In this document: one piece after another, positions 52,141 through 62,186 of the stretch
Position numbering within the stretch: position 1 is the stretch's first letter
Layout: every line of letters starts with the position of its first letter
NCBI GenBank assembly: GCA_902728285.1
Contig: CACVBU010000865.1
Span: 95,865 to 159,864 of the forward strand
Length of the DNA stretch: 64,000 nucleotides
DNA from: Clytia hemisphaerica
Lineage: Eukaryota > Cnidaria > Hydrozoa > Leptothecata > Clytiidae
Direction of reading: 5' to 3'
Program-made: the position numbers and the translations under genes
The notes under the pieces: model-generated
What the model saw: only the letters and a program-made list of their open reading frames with translations
Told to the model about the DNA's origin: nothing
Database searches by the model: none

Positions 52141-53874
52141 CGCATAAATTTTACAGAAAATGCTGACTCGGCAAAACCACTTTCGATTTTGTCCAAAAGG
52201 AAATGAAAATGAAATCACAATCACTAATCACACTGCGCTTGCAACAATCCTACAATCCATCAACACATATGAGTAATGTGTTGTTGTGGTTTTTTAATAG
52301 CATTTATTAGGGTTTGCCGAAGAGGTCTTATGGTAAAGGTGAATTATGAATGTCTGTCAAAAAGTTCTTAATTTGAAAAAATGTGAGAATTCTTGTCTGT
52401 GAGAATTATATGGGAGTGGTCAGTATCTACTTCTAAAGCACTTGTCTTATAGAGGCCACTCAAATATCGATTTTTCCCACGCTTAGCGTTATTCCGACGC
52501 TATAGGGTGGGTTGGTTAGATCAAGTGATAGTGTAGACCTAAAGCTCTAAACCATCATCTAATAACATGAAAACCAGAATATGATTCTTCAATGGGAATC
52601 AAAACTATAAAGTGCACTTACAAACATCAATTTGTCAGATCTAACAAAATTAATAACCGCACTGTTATCATTGACAATAAAACAACCGATTTTCTGTCAA
52701 GAGCCTTGTAAACATTCCAACAACTTCCATCGAAATGATCTATCACAGCTCAGTCTACCATTTTTAGCGCGGTCCGAGGATTGAGCCGAGAACGCTCCGC
52801 GAACTCTTGCGCAGGTGAAAAATTTCAATCTGTCAATCATTTTCTCAAGCGAAGAGTACGCGAAGCGATTCTGGCTTTACGATAGTGCTGCGGGTCATCA
52901 ATGGATAGTATTCAATTATCATTATCCCTTTATTTTCTTTCCTAGAACTTTTGCAAAAAAAAAGGAAAAATAGAAAATTTGTATTTTTTACTGCTCTATT
53001 CACATACTGAATTTGAAAGATCTTCTATGTGGCGTTTTTTTGCAAACTTCAAAAAACTGATTAAGTGCTTGAGTGCAGCATAGGGTACAAAGTCCAAACA
53101 TGCGTTTCCCGTAATTTGAAGAGTTAGGTCTACACTGAGTGACGCTAATAAAATCTCCTAGAGATATCACTTTTCGAGACCCAACAGGTTCAAATTTCCA
53201 GAAAACAATAATATTTTCCCCGATCGATACGAGCAGGGTGGTGACAAAAATCTTTTGGCTAAGTGATTTAATTTTTCCTCGACTAAGATAATATTGTAAT
53301 TCCCGACTATTTTTTCCCAGATTAGGTAATTTCGCGAATGAGCGATGCCAAACGATTTACAACGATTTCATAGCTGCTGCGCTCACGGCAATGAATTAGA
53401 TCTAGTTGTCAGTTTCTTTGTTTTCGAGTGCTGAATTTTTAAAATCTAGCGATATATAGATTGATTTCCCATCCAAGTGTTTCACCTCTCGGGGATTTAA
53501 GGTACGTAAATGGAAATCACGCTTGTGGTTGCCGCTGGGCGGCGCATTTGGGTGAATTGCACCAAATTTGTATTATCGTGTCCCATCGATCCGTCACACT
53601 CTTACTTACAGGTCCAAGTACAAGAGAGGTACAATTCATTGGTTTGTATTTTTTGAAAGAATAACATAAGATAAAGATACAAACTTTTAAACATTAATTG
53701 AAAAATCCTGGTTGAAACAGCATTTTTTCCGTTTTTCCGAAAAACCGTGTAATTTCAAGGCAAAATAATTTCTAAAGGGCACACCTTTAGATAGCCTGGA
53801 TATCCAGGCTGTAAACTATTTCACAGTCTAGTTTTGATATTTTATGTTCTGGTTTACAGCCTGGTCTCCCTAGA
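52141..53874. other. Intergenic, no gene
   Basis: No supported ORF. A segment at 53218-53300 has 'ttttccccgatcga' and 'ggctaagtgatttaattttt' followed by CCTCGACTAAG, loosely like the inverted repeat near 16265-16361. A short imperfect palindrome 'gcctggatatccaggc' lies near 53796. Confidence 0.4.
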
Positions 53875-54078
53875 CAGTCAAGGACACCTTCAAATTAGCT
53901 TATCATAGGCTAATTAGACTATTTTATATAGGCTATTTAGCCGAAAATCGATAAAAACCTCGATTTCTGACGAAATATGAATAGTCGCGTCTTCTCTAAG
54001 GAATACATGGTTTCTCATTGTCAGAGAAATGCTCATGACAAATTTTGACTTTGGATCAATTTTGGTTTAGGATATATT

Positions 54079-54324
54079 TGTTGAGCTATATGACGCTCGC
54101 CTCGCTACTTTGTTTATATTTAAAGCCGCCATATTTGTTTACTTCGGAACATTACGTCATTTTGTTAGAACTTAGTCTTTTTACACCACGTTTTCTTTAT
54201 CTAATATGGTAGACGTTTTTTATGCTAGTTACTGAAGAATTCTTAGAACTGAAGTTCGCTTCTACGTATTCACTTTTACTGTGTTTCCTGGAATTCCTTC
54301 ATCATGAGTATACAAGATTCAACA
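54079..54324 (+). repeat. 5' LTR, 246 bp
   Basis: TGTTGA...TCAACA ends, a TATA-like TTTATATTTAAAG near 54110, and the gag ATG at 54304 within its last 21 bp. Confidence 0.95.
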
Positions 54325-56919
54325 GGTTATGGGCCCAGTACCCAATGGAAAAATCTTACATTCGATGGAGATGAGAGAAAGTTTGAAATCTGGGAAACTA
54401 AGATTTTAGGCTACATGAAGTTAAGGAAACTCAAAGACATTCTTGTTGGGGAAAATGATGATGTTAATGCCGACAAGAACGAGACAGCATTTTCAGAACT
54501 TATCCAATTTTTGGATGACCGATCTCTCTCCCTAGTCATCAGGGAAGCAAAAGATAATGGTCGAAAGGCGTTCAAGATTCTTCGAGAATTTTATGCTGGT
54601 GATAGCAAGCCAAGAGTTATTACATTGTACAACCAATTAACAACGTTACAAAAAGGAACTACCGAGAACATAACAGATTACCTTATGAGAGCAGAAAAAG
54701 CGGCCATGTCATTGCGGTCTGCTAATGAACAGATAAGTGATGCTTTGTTAATTGCTATGGTCTTGAAAGGTTTATCTGACGAATACAAACCTTTTGTCGC
54801 CATTATCACCCAGTCAGAAAAAGTTGATACGTTTCTCAAGTTCAAGCAAACCCTCAGAAATTTTGAGGAAATAGAGTTAATTCGTTCATCGACCGAAAAG
54901 AGTACCAAAGAATCTGTATTGAAAACGAGAGACTCAAAAACGTTCACTTGTTACAATTGCGGTATTGCGGGACATAGAGCGTTTGAATGTCGTAAACCGA
55001 AAAAGAAATGGTGTAGTACCTGCAGATCATCATCCCATACCAACCAGTCGTGTAGAAAGAAACAACAAAATGAAACCAAACCAACAACTGACCACTCCAA
55101 AACTGCAGCCTCCGTACCCAGCAATGACGGTAATGAACATTCGTTTTCATTCATTTTTAAAGCCAGCGATAACCGAAACACGTATGCTAGTGGTGAGAAC
55201 TTTTTAGTAGACTGTGGAGCCACTACCCATATAATTAACCATGATGATGGCTTCATTGAAGAGGACCCCACCTTCAACCCAGCAAACCACCACATCGAAC
55301 TTGCTGATGGAAGTCGAGTTAATAACATTGCATTAAAGAGAGGAACTGTTATCGTGAAACTTGTGACGAAAGAAGGGGAAACTGTCAATGTTCAACTGAG
55401 AGATGTACTTTACATACCTTCATTCCCCCAAAATATATTTTCTGTTAGAGCAGCAACCAAATTCGGAGCATCAGTGAGATTCTATGAACAGTATGCAGAA
55501 CTCATTACTCCAGATGGTACCGTATTCCAAATCAAAGAGAGGAATCGTCTCTATTACCTCTACAAATCTTACTCATCCCAAAACCGACGAGAAAGCCTTG
55601 AAATGTGGCACAAAATTCTTGGACATTGTAATACCCACGACATCGAAAAGTTAGAGAAAGTTGTGTCGGGTATGCATATCTGCAATCATGAGACTTTCGA
55701 TTGTGAAATATGCGTCCTTGCCAAGCAATGTAACCAGAGAAACCGTGAACCTGATATTCGTGCAACCGAACCGTTTGAATTGGTCCACACAGACCTTGCT
55801 GGCCCCATCGAACCAGCAGCAAAGGACGGTTATCGATACGCCATAATATTTACTGATGATTTTTCCGGTAACCTCTTTACATACTTCTTGAAAGCAAAGT
55901 CTGATGCACCAAAGGCAGTTAAGAAATTTCTAGCTGACATTGCACCTTTCGGTAAGGTGAAAACTTTGAACTTTTTCGAAGATGTATTTCCTGTAGGTGA
56001 TGTCAAGAAAATGAGAAGTGATAACGGAGGAGAGTATATTTCAAAGGAATTTCGTGAAATTCTAGTTAACCACTCTATCAAGCATGAGTTATCCGCACCG
56101 TACTCCCCACATCAAAACGGAACGGCTGAACGCAATTGGCGCACACTCTTTGAAATGGGAAGATCCATGCTTATCGAGTCCAATCTACCCAAGTACCTCT
56201 GGACGTACGCCATAATGACAGCCACCCACATTCGTAATCGTTGTTACGTCAAACGAATCCAAAATACCCCATTCGGTCTTATCACTGGAACGAAGCCAAA
56301 TCTTTCCAAGATGCACATCTTCGGTACCGTGTGCTATGCATTTCTACAACCGGAACAGAAAAAGTTAGACCCTCGCTCGAAAAAGGGTCACTTCATCGGG
56401 TATGACAAAGAAAGCCCGTCCTATCTGGTATATTTTCCAGATGACAGAACTGTGAAGAAGTACAGAGTGGTAAAATTCACAGATCAGTTCAGCACATCAG
56501 AACCACCAACCGTACCAAACCATTTGTTTAACAACCCAGAACCGGAAGATCAGTCAACAACCAATACGGACAACCAAGAAGCCCCAAAACGATACCCTAC
56601 CCGTGAGAGAAAACAACCTGAGCGTTACGGAGACTCTGTGAACTCTGAACATTTAGATCTCTATGATTGTATCAACCATGTCAATGGACCACCCACCTTC
56701 CATGAGGCTATCAACGGAAATCAGTCAAAGCAATGGCAGTCGGCCATGGAAGCAGAAATCCAAACGTTAAAATCGAACGAAACCTTCACCCTTACAGAGT
56801 TACCAGATGGCAAACAAACAGTTGGAGGTAAATGGGTGTACGATCAAAGGGGACCCAGAAACCCCCATCTTCAAAGCTCGCTACGTAGCAAAAGGCTATA
56901 CCCAGAAAGAAGGTATTGA
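54304..56919 (+). CDS. Copia gag-protease-integrase (5' part of gag-pol)
   Basis: The start MSIQDSTGYGPSTQWKNL lies in the 5' LTR; the codons after it overlap the primer-binding site. The gag domain is followed by the zinc knuckle CYNCGIAGHRAFEC (about residue 217), the aspartic protease motif FLVDCGATTHII (about residue 300), the integrase His/Cys motif (LEMWHKILGHC ... CEICVLAK), the integrase core (VHTDLAGPIEP, IIFTDDFSG, MRSDNGGEYIS, SPHQNGTAERNWRT) and the beginning of RT (WQSAMEAEIQTLKSNETF, GGKWVY). After GGKWVY the frame is lost and residues up to the stop at 56919 are spurious. Functions: capsid, polyprotein processing and integration. Confidence 0.93.
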   Translation: MSIQDSTGYGPSTQWKNLTFDGDERKFEIWETKILGYMKLRKLKDILVGENDDVNADKNETAFSELIQFLDDRSLSLVIREAKDNGRKAFKILREFYAGDSKPRVITLYNQLTTLQKGTTENITDYLMRAEKAAMSLRSANEQISDALLIAMVLKGLSDEYKPFVAIITQSEKVDTFLKFKQTLRNFEEIELIRSSTEKSTKESVLKTRDSKTFTCYNCGIAGHRAFECRKPKKKWCSTCRSSSHTNQSCRKKQQNETKPTTDHSKTAASVPSNDGNEHSFSFIFKASDNRNTYASGENFLVDCGATTHIINHDDGFIEEDPTFNPANHHIELADGSRVNNIALKRGTVIVKLVTKEGETVNVQLRDVLYIPSFPQNIFSVRAATKFGASVRFYEQYAELITPDGTVFQIKERNRLYYLYKSYSSQNRRESLEMWHKILGHCNTHDIEKLEKVVSGMHICNHETFDCEICVLAKQCNQRNREPDIRATEPFELVHTDLAGPIEPAAKDGYRYAIIFTDDFSGNLFTYFLKAKSDAPKAVKKFLADIAPFGKVKTLNFFEDVFPVGDVKKMRSDNGGEYISKEFREILVNHSIKHELSAPYSPHQNGTAERNWRTLFEMGRSMLIESNLPKYLWTYAIMTATHIRNRCYVKRIQNTPFGLITGTKPNLSKMHIFGTVCYAFLQPEQKKLDPRSKKGHFIGYDKESPSYLVYFPDDRTVKKYRVVKFTDQFSTSEPPTVPNHLFNNPEPEDQSTTNTDNQEAPKRYPTRERKQPERYGDSVNSEHLDLYDCINHVNGPPTFHEAINGNQSKQWQSAMEAEIQTLKSNETFTLTELPDGKQTVGGKWVYDQRGPRNPHLQSSLRSKRLYPERRY
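54325..54338 (+). promoter_or_regulatory. Primer-binding site, initiator tRNA-Met type
   Basis: GGTTATGGGCCCAG directly abuts the 5' LTR and is the same as the PBS of Drosophila copia, which pairs with an internal part of initiator tRNA-Met. Here it is translated as part of gag (GYGPS). Confidence 0.8.
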
Positions 56920-58390
56920 TTATGCAGAGACATTCTCACCAACAGCAAGGATGGAATCTGTTAGAATCTTGACACAATTAGCTATTCAGAATGATTGGAT
57001 GATGCACCAGATGGATGTGAAAGGTGCCTATCTGCATGCACCAATCGAATGTGATGTTTATGTTGAACAACCTGAAGGCTTCAAAGTAAATGGTGAGAAG
57101 CTAGTGTGGAAACTTAACAAATCGCTCTATGGATTGAAACAAAGTGGACGGAACTGGAACTGTCTTCTCCAAGAATTCCTAAGTGAACTTAATTTCAAAC
57201 AGTCATCTGCTGACCCATGTTTATTCTACAAAACCGAGAAATCCGAAACAGTCATTTTACTAGTATGGGTTGACGATATCATCATTGCCTCCAGTTCAGC
57301 AGTCTCAATGAAATCGATCAAATCGCAACTCAGCGCAAAGTTCATCATGAAGGACCTGGGTGAACTCTCATCTTTTGTTGGTATCGATTTCGAAGTCAAC
57401 CCAGATTCAATCACAATGTCACAATCAAGATACCTTACTAACATGCTCAAGAAGTTTAATTTCGAGAAATGTAAACCAAGAAAAACTCCTTGTGAAACCA
57501 ACCCGAATGCCTACAACGACAACCAAGGTGAATCCAACGAGGAAGATACCAAACTATACCGTCAGATGGTAGGCAGCCTTATTTATGCAATGACGTGCAC
57601 CCGACCAGACCTCAGCTACTGCATAACCAAGTTATCGCAACATCTTTCTAATCCAACTCCTGGTGATTGGATCATGCTCAAACATGTATTTCGTTATGTC
57701 AAAGGAACTGTTGACTATAAACTGGAAATTCCACAAAAGCAAAAAGGGACTGAGATTAAATGCTTTAGTGATGCTGATTGGGCTTCATCTACCGACGATC
57801 GTCGAAGTATCACAGGTTACTGTACAAACCTGAATGAACATGGCCCAATCATAAGCTGGAAATCAAAGAAACAACCATCGGTGGCGCTATCCACATGTGA
57901 AGCCGAGTACATGGCAATGTCGATCACGTGCCAAGAAACCATTTTCCTGACACAGATTCTACGCGAAATCTACGAACCAAATTCTGCCATTATCAAAAGC
58001 GCAAACCAATCAGCTATCGACGAGATCAAGAAATCGACAATTATTCAATGTGACAACCAAGGTGCTATCGCTCTCGTCAAGAATCCTGTCAACCGACCAA
58101 AATCAAAGCACATAGATATTCGTTTTCATTTCATACGTGACTGTTATAATGACAATCGTATTGCAATCGATTATGTGCCTTCCAATTCAAACGTAGCCGA
58201 CGTTTTCACACCAACCAGCTCCAAAGAAGCACCTATTGGAGTCTTTCAACCAACAACTTTTCGGACGTTAACGGACTTAGCGTCAAGTGGGGGTGTTGAG
58301 CTATATGACGCTCGCCTCGCTACTTTGTTTATATTTAAAGCCGCCATATTTGTTTACTTCGGAACATTACGTCATTTTGTTAGAACTTAG
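56807..58390 (+). CDS. Copia reverse transcriptase-RNase H (3' part of gag-pol)
   Basis: In-frame homology begins at TIKGDPETPIFKARYVAKGY (about 56841); the ATG at 56807 is an artefact of the shifted frame. RT motifs: KGYTQKEGIDYAETFSPTA, MDVKGAYLHAPI, KSLYGLKQSGRNW, and LLVWVDDIIIA (WVDD variant of YVDD). RNase H motifs: CFSDADWASS, STCEAEYMA, CDNQGAIALV, KSKHIDIRFHFIRD. The C-terminus reads SSGGVELYDARLATLFIF and on into the 3' LTR, stopping at 58388-58390, 97 bp inside it. Functions: cDNA synthesis and RNA-template removal. Confidence 0.93.
   Translation: MANKQLEVNGCTIKGDPETPIFKARYVAKGYTQKEGIDYAETFSPTARMESVRILTQLAIQNDWMMHQMDVKGAYLHAPIECDVYVEQPEGFKVNGEKLVWKLNKSLYGLKQSGRNWNCLLQEFLSELNFKQSSADPCLFYKTEKSETVILLVWVDDIIIASSSAVSMKSIKSQLSAKFIMKDLGELSSFVGIDFEVNPDSITMSQSRYLTNMLKKFNFEKCKPRKTPCETNPNAYNDNQGESNEEDTKLYRQMVGSLIYAMTCTRPDLSYCITKLSQHLSNPTPGDWIMLKHVFRYVKGTVDYKLEIPQKQKGTEIKCFSDADWASSTDDRRSITGYCTNLNEHGPIISWKSKKQPSVALSTCEAEYMAMSITCQETIFLTQILREIYEPNSAIIKSANQSAIDEIKKSTIIQCDNQGAIALVKNPVNRPKSKHIDIRFHFIRDCYNDNRIAIDYVPSNSNVADVFTPTSSKEAPIGVFQPTTFRTLTDLASSGGVELYDARLATLFIFKAAIFVYFGTLRHFVRT
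58284..58293 (+). promoter_or_regulatory. Polypurine tract of copia element
   Basis: CAAGTGGGGG immediately precedes the 3' LTR, the expected place for plus-strand priming. Confidence 0.6.
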
Positions 58391-58539
58391 TCTTTTTACA
58401 CCACGTTTTCTTTATCTAATATGGTAGACGTTTTTTATGCTAGTTACTGAAGAATTCTTAGAACTGAAGTTCGCTTCTACGTATTCACTTTTACTGTGTT
58501 TCCTGGAATTCCTTCATCATGAGTATACAAGATTCAACA
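58294..58539 (+). repeat. 3' LTR, 246 bp
   Basis: Appears identical to the 5' LTR. It contains the last codons and stop of pol and an orphan copy of the gag ATG. Confidence 0.95.
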
Positions 58540-58727
58540 ATATTCCTCTTTTTGGGTAAGAAAATCGGGCTTTTTAGAGAAAAAAAAGAAAGCAAAAACA
58601 AACATGTATTTTTGCACACGGCACTTCATTATAACTATAAGAAAATTAGCCTATAATCGGTTAGTTAGTCGATGGATAATAGATTTATTTATATATTTCT
58701 GTTTCCAAAATTGAATGTCATATCAGT

Positions 58728-59533
58728 CAGTCAAGAACACCTTCAAATTAGCCTATCATAGGCTGATTAGCCTATCATAGGCTATTTAGACTATTTTATA
58801 TAGGCTATTTAGCCGAAAATCGATAAAACCCTCAATTTCTGACGAAATATAAATAGTCGCGTCTATTTTTCACCATTACTTCATTGTCCAAAGCCAAAAG
58901 AATCTTTTTCACTTAAACTGATATAATATTCAATTTTGGAAACAGAAATATGAATAAATTTAGTATCCATCGGCTAACTAACCGATTATAGGCTAATTTT
59001 CTGATAATAAAGTGCCGTGTAAAAAAACACATGTTTGTTAAAAAAAAAATTTTTCTTCAAAAAGCCCGATTTCCTTACCCTGCGCATGCGCACGCATGCG
59101 CAGTACCAAAAAGTGGAATATTTCCTAAACCAAAATTGACCCAAAGTCAAAATTTGTCATGAGCATTACTCTGACAATGAGAAACCATGTATTCCTTAGA
59201 GAAGACGCGACTATTTATATTTCGTCAGAAATCGAGGTTTTTATCGATTTTCGGCTAAATAGCCTATATAAAATAGTCTAAATAGCCTATGATAGGCTAA
59301 TCAGCCTATGATAGGCTAATTTGAAGGTGTTCTTGACTGTCAGTTTAAGTGAAAAAGATTCTTTTGGCTTTGGGCAATGAAGTAATGGTGAAAAATAGAC
59401 GCGGCTATTTATATTTCGTCAGAAATCGAGGTTTTTATCGATTCTCGGCTAAATAGCCTATATAAAATAGTCTAAATAGCCTATGATAGGCTAATCAGCC
59501 TATGATAGGCTAATTTGAAGGTGTCCTTGACTG
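58728..59533. mobile_element. Foldback element B, interlocked with A
   Basis: Arms 58728-58920 (CAGTCAAGAACACC...TTTCACTTAAACTG) and 59341-59533 (CAGTTTAAGTGAAAAAGATT...GTCCTTGACTG) are inverse copies of about 193 bp, sharing their outer 120 bp or so with element A. The right arm of A lies between them, so the order is A-left, B-left, A-right, B-right. A GC-rich palindrome GCGCATGCGCACGCATGCGC is near 59083-59102. Confidence 0.75.
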
Positions 59534-59559
59534 CTAGAGCGATCTCCTAAGAGAATGCA

Positions 59560-60335
59560 GTCCGCTAGTTCTAGTTCTAGTTCTAGTTCTACAGAAGCAG
59601 CCACCGACCTAAAATTTGCAAATATCTGTTCTGATTTGCCAGCTGGAAGGATTTTCACGAAATTAAGAACAGTTCCTCGTTTTCCAGGCGATAAATTTTT
59701 ACTTCAGAACAGTTATATTTTTCCAGCTAGGAGGTAAAAAAACTTTCAGAACAGATACGAAATTACCAGGCGATTGATTTTAAGCGAGTTAACTGTTCTT
59801 ATCTACCAGGGCTGACAAAATCTTATAAGAACAGATCGCTAAATTCCAGCTTGACATTGAAGGACTTTTAAGAACAGAAACTTGATTTCCAGCTAACAGT
59901 TCAAACAGATCCACAATTTCCAGATGTTTTGTAGAACAGATGGAGAATTTTCAGCTGCCACTCCAGGCAACCACATTCAGGACTTTTTTTAAATTCCCTC
60001 AGAACAGATAGGAAATTCTTAGACACGCTATTTATAAATATAAGATATCAGACTATTTTTTCATAAGAACAGATCATATTTTTCCAGCTGGTCCCAATCT
60101 TCAGTAGAACAGATCATATTTTTCCAGCTGGTCCCAATCTTCAGTAGAACAGACCATATTTTTCCAGCTGGTCCCAATCTTCAGTAGAACAGACCACTTT
60201 TTTCCAGCAGACTTTGTTCTTTAGTTCGGTAAGAACAGACCGCCATATCCAGCTGGAACGTGCCTTCAGAACAGATATTTTGAAGTCCCCCTTCGGTGGA
60301 TGCTTTCGGTTCTAGTTCTAGTTCTAGTTCTATTA
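59560..60335 (+). repeat. AGAACAG...TTCCAGCTG minisatellite with flanking TTCTAG hexamers
   Basis: A (TTCTAG)n tract occurs at each edge (59566-59590 and 60309-60331). Between lie diverged units of AGAACAGAT-n-TTTCCAGCTGG. At 60066-60210 the unit becomes a regular 40-bp tandem repeat ('agaacagatcatatttttcc' then 'agctggtcccaatcttcagt'). Confidence 0.8.
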
Positions 60336-61235
60336 AGTGATCACATAATACGCTAACGTACATTATCATGATATTGAAAATAAAAAGTTATAAAAAATAC
60401 CTAATAAAATGAAAATAACTAAAGCTAAAAGTGGCTGTAAGAAGAAGTAGTAAGATAGCGAAGTAGCGAGATATGACTGAAGCTGAAAGACACCACCACA
60501 AGGATTTAGAATAGTATGTAGTAAACGGGAGGCTAAGATGTGATAATGTAGACCTGAAAGACTTGTGATTTGATGAAGTTAATAAGATATAAAATATACA
60601 TTTAAATTTTATATATATATAAATATGATTACTTAAAATTAAATATTATGATTCAGTATTATGTTTACTATAGGCTAAAAAGAAAGCAGAAACATTAATA
60701 GTAAACTAGCCGGTACCCGGCGTCGCACGCCGGTTAAGCTGTAGCTGAACGCACTAAAAGTCCTTTGGATGTTGAAGCTGGCTTAAAAAAGCGATCAAGT
60801 AAAAAAAGAAATCTGTACAACGTTTAACTCTAACCTTCCCCGGGTGTCTTATCTTTTAACCATATTTGGATCGTTTACTGCCCCCCTCCCGAGACATAAT
60901 TTTTTGTTTAAGTCAAAAGTTATCAGAAAGAGCATCGTTTACTGTACCAGTGTCGTTTGAAACGACTCTACAGGTAGTTATTTTTCTCGCTTCGCTCGCT
61001 TTAAATATGCCATCCAGTTTAAATGACAATTTTTCAGGAAAAAGCGGGAAGGTCAAAAAGAATAGTGCAACTTTTTGTTTTTATCAGATCGAAAAAATAT
61101 AAAATTCTAAGTTGCTTTTTTAAACTCTTGTCAAAACTTTTCGAATTCAAACATAAAAAATGACGTACACACTTTTTAGCAGTAACGGCCAATGAAGTAT
61201 AAGCCCCAAAGTTTAGAAGTCAATCTCCTTGGTAG
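60336..61235. other. Intergenic, no gene
   Basis: AT-rich with a TA-rich tract near 60605-60625; no supported ORF. Confidence 0.4.
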
Positions 61236-61487
61236 GATTTGAAGCCAACAAATCCTACCAAAGTTGTGCAGCCTTGAGCGGCTCGCCTGGTTTTTACACA
61301 AATGACAGATTAATACTAAAATTTACCTCTAAATTTCGAAAAAAATATCAATCGTAAACAAAGGAATTGCTAGATTCAATCTGTCGTCAAAAATGCGGCG
61401 CATTTTTTAAGGCTTCACTTTTTCTTGCCTGAGTGCTGAGAAAGGTTAGAGATTGAACTTTAGCTCTTCGGGCTTTAAACTCAATGG
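61236..61487 (-). repeat. Inverted copy of the 11555-11800 repeat
   Basis: 'ttgtgcagccttgagcggct', 'cgcctggtttttacacaaat', 'gacagatt', 'ggaattgctagattcaatct' and 'agctcttcgggctttaaact' are the reverse complement of the first copy. A short palindrome 'ggtaggatttg...caaatcctacc' marks one end. Confidence 0.7.
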
Positions 61488-61554
61488 TAACGACGGCTTG
61501 AATATTTTTATAAGAAAAAAGAAGTAGTAGGGGGAATTTTGTTCGATTTTTTGG

Positions 61555-62186
61555 AATCGCTTGACTGTTTTGTTAGAAGCACTTGTTATACATTTTTGGA
61601 AAGCTAAGGGGTAGGGGAATCGAAATTACTATGTTTCCAATTTTTTTTCGGACACTTTGGTGTGATTTTCGGACAAATATGACGGTCTCAGGCAAAAATC
61701 ATAGGATTAAAAATTAATGAAAATTTTAGCTCGAGAAAACGGAGACCTGTTGTATATTTTTGGAAAGCTCTCAAAAAATTAAGATTAGAGATATATTGCA
61801 AGTATAGGTGATCTCTGTACCTAACTCGAGATATTAACCCTTGAAAACCGTGTTTTTCAGCCAGAAACAGCTATTTTGTCCAGTTTTTTGCGCTTTCGGA
61901 AGCTCAATATCTCGAGTTAGGTACTGAAATCACCTATACTTGCAATATATCTCTAATCTTAATTTTTTGAGAGCTTTCCAAAAATATACAACAGGTCTCC
62001 GTTTTCTCGAGCTAAAATTTTCATTAATTTTTAACCCTATGATTTTTGCCTGAGACCGTCATATTTGTCCGAAAATCACACCAAAGTGTCCGAAAAAAAA
62101 TTGGAAACATAGTAGTTTCGATTCCCCTACCCCTTAGCTTTCCAAAAATGTACAACAAGTGCTTCTAACAAAACAGTCGAGCGATT
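61555..62186. repeat. Long inverted repeat, 281-bp arms, 70-bp spacer
   Basis: Arms 61555-61835 and 61906-62186 are near-perfect reverse complements, for example AATCGCTTGACTGTTTTGTT versus AACAAAACAGTCGAGCGATT at the outer ends and GTACCTAACTCGAGATATT versus AATATCTCGAGTTAGGTAC inside. No ORF; a foldback transposon or large hairpin. Confidence 0.92.

Larger units (their letters stand above)
54079..58539 (+). mobile_element. Ty1/copia LTR retrotransposon, 4461 bp
   Basis: LTRs at 54079-54324 and 58294-58539 are flanked by ATATT on both sides (54074-54078 and 58540-58544). The domain order gag, protease, integrase, RT, RNase H is copia-type. The PBS GGTTATGGGCCCAG starts right at 54325, and a purine tract ending GTGGGGG precedes the 3' LTR. 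LTRs appear identical by eye over all 246 bp, so insertion was recent. It sits in the arm of foldback element A. One frameshift near 56838-56842 interrupts gag-pol. Confidence 0.95.
53875..59339. mobile_element. Foldback element A (CAGTCAAGGACACC ends), hosting the copia element
   Basis: The left arm starts CAGTCAAGGACACCTTCAAA and runs 53875-54078, then 58545-58727 after the inserted copia. The right arm is its inverse, 58922-59339, ending ...TTTGAAGGTGTTCTTGACTG. Without the insert the element is about 1 kb. Arms include 'aggctatttagccgaaaatc' and 'ggtttctcattgtcagagaa'. The centre (58728-58921) is occupied by one arm of element B. Confidence 0.75.

Noticed and set aside
59555-59737. Poly-Ser ORF
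   Set aside because: Created by the (TTCTAG)n microsatellite.
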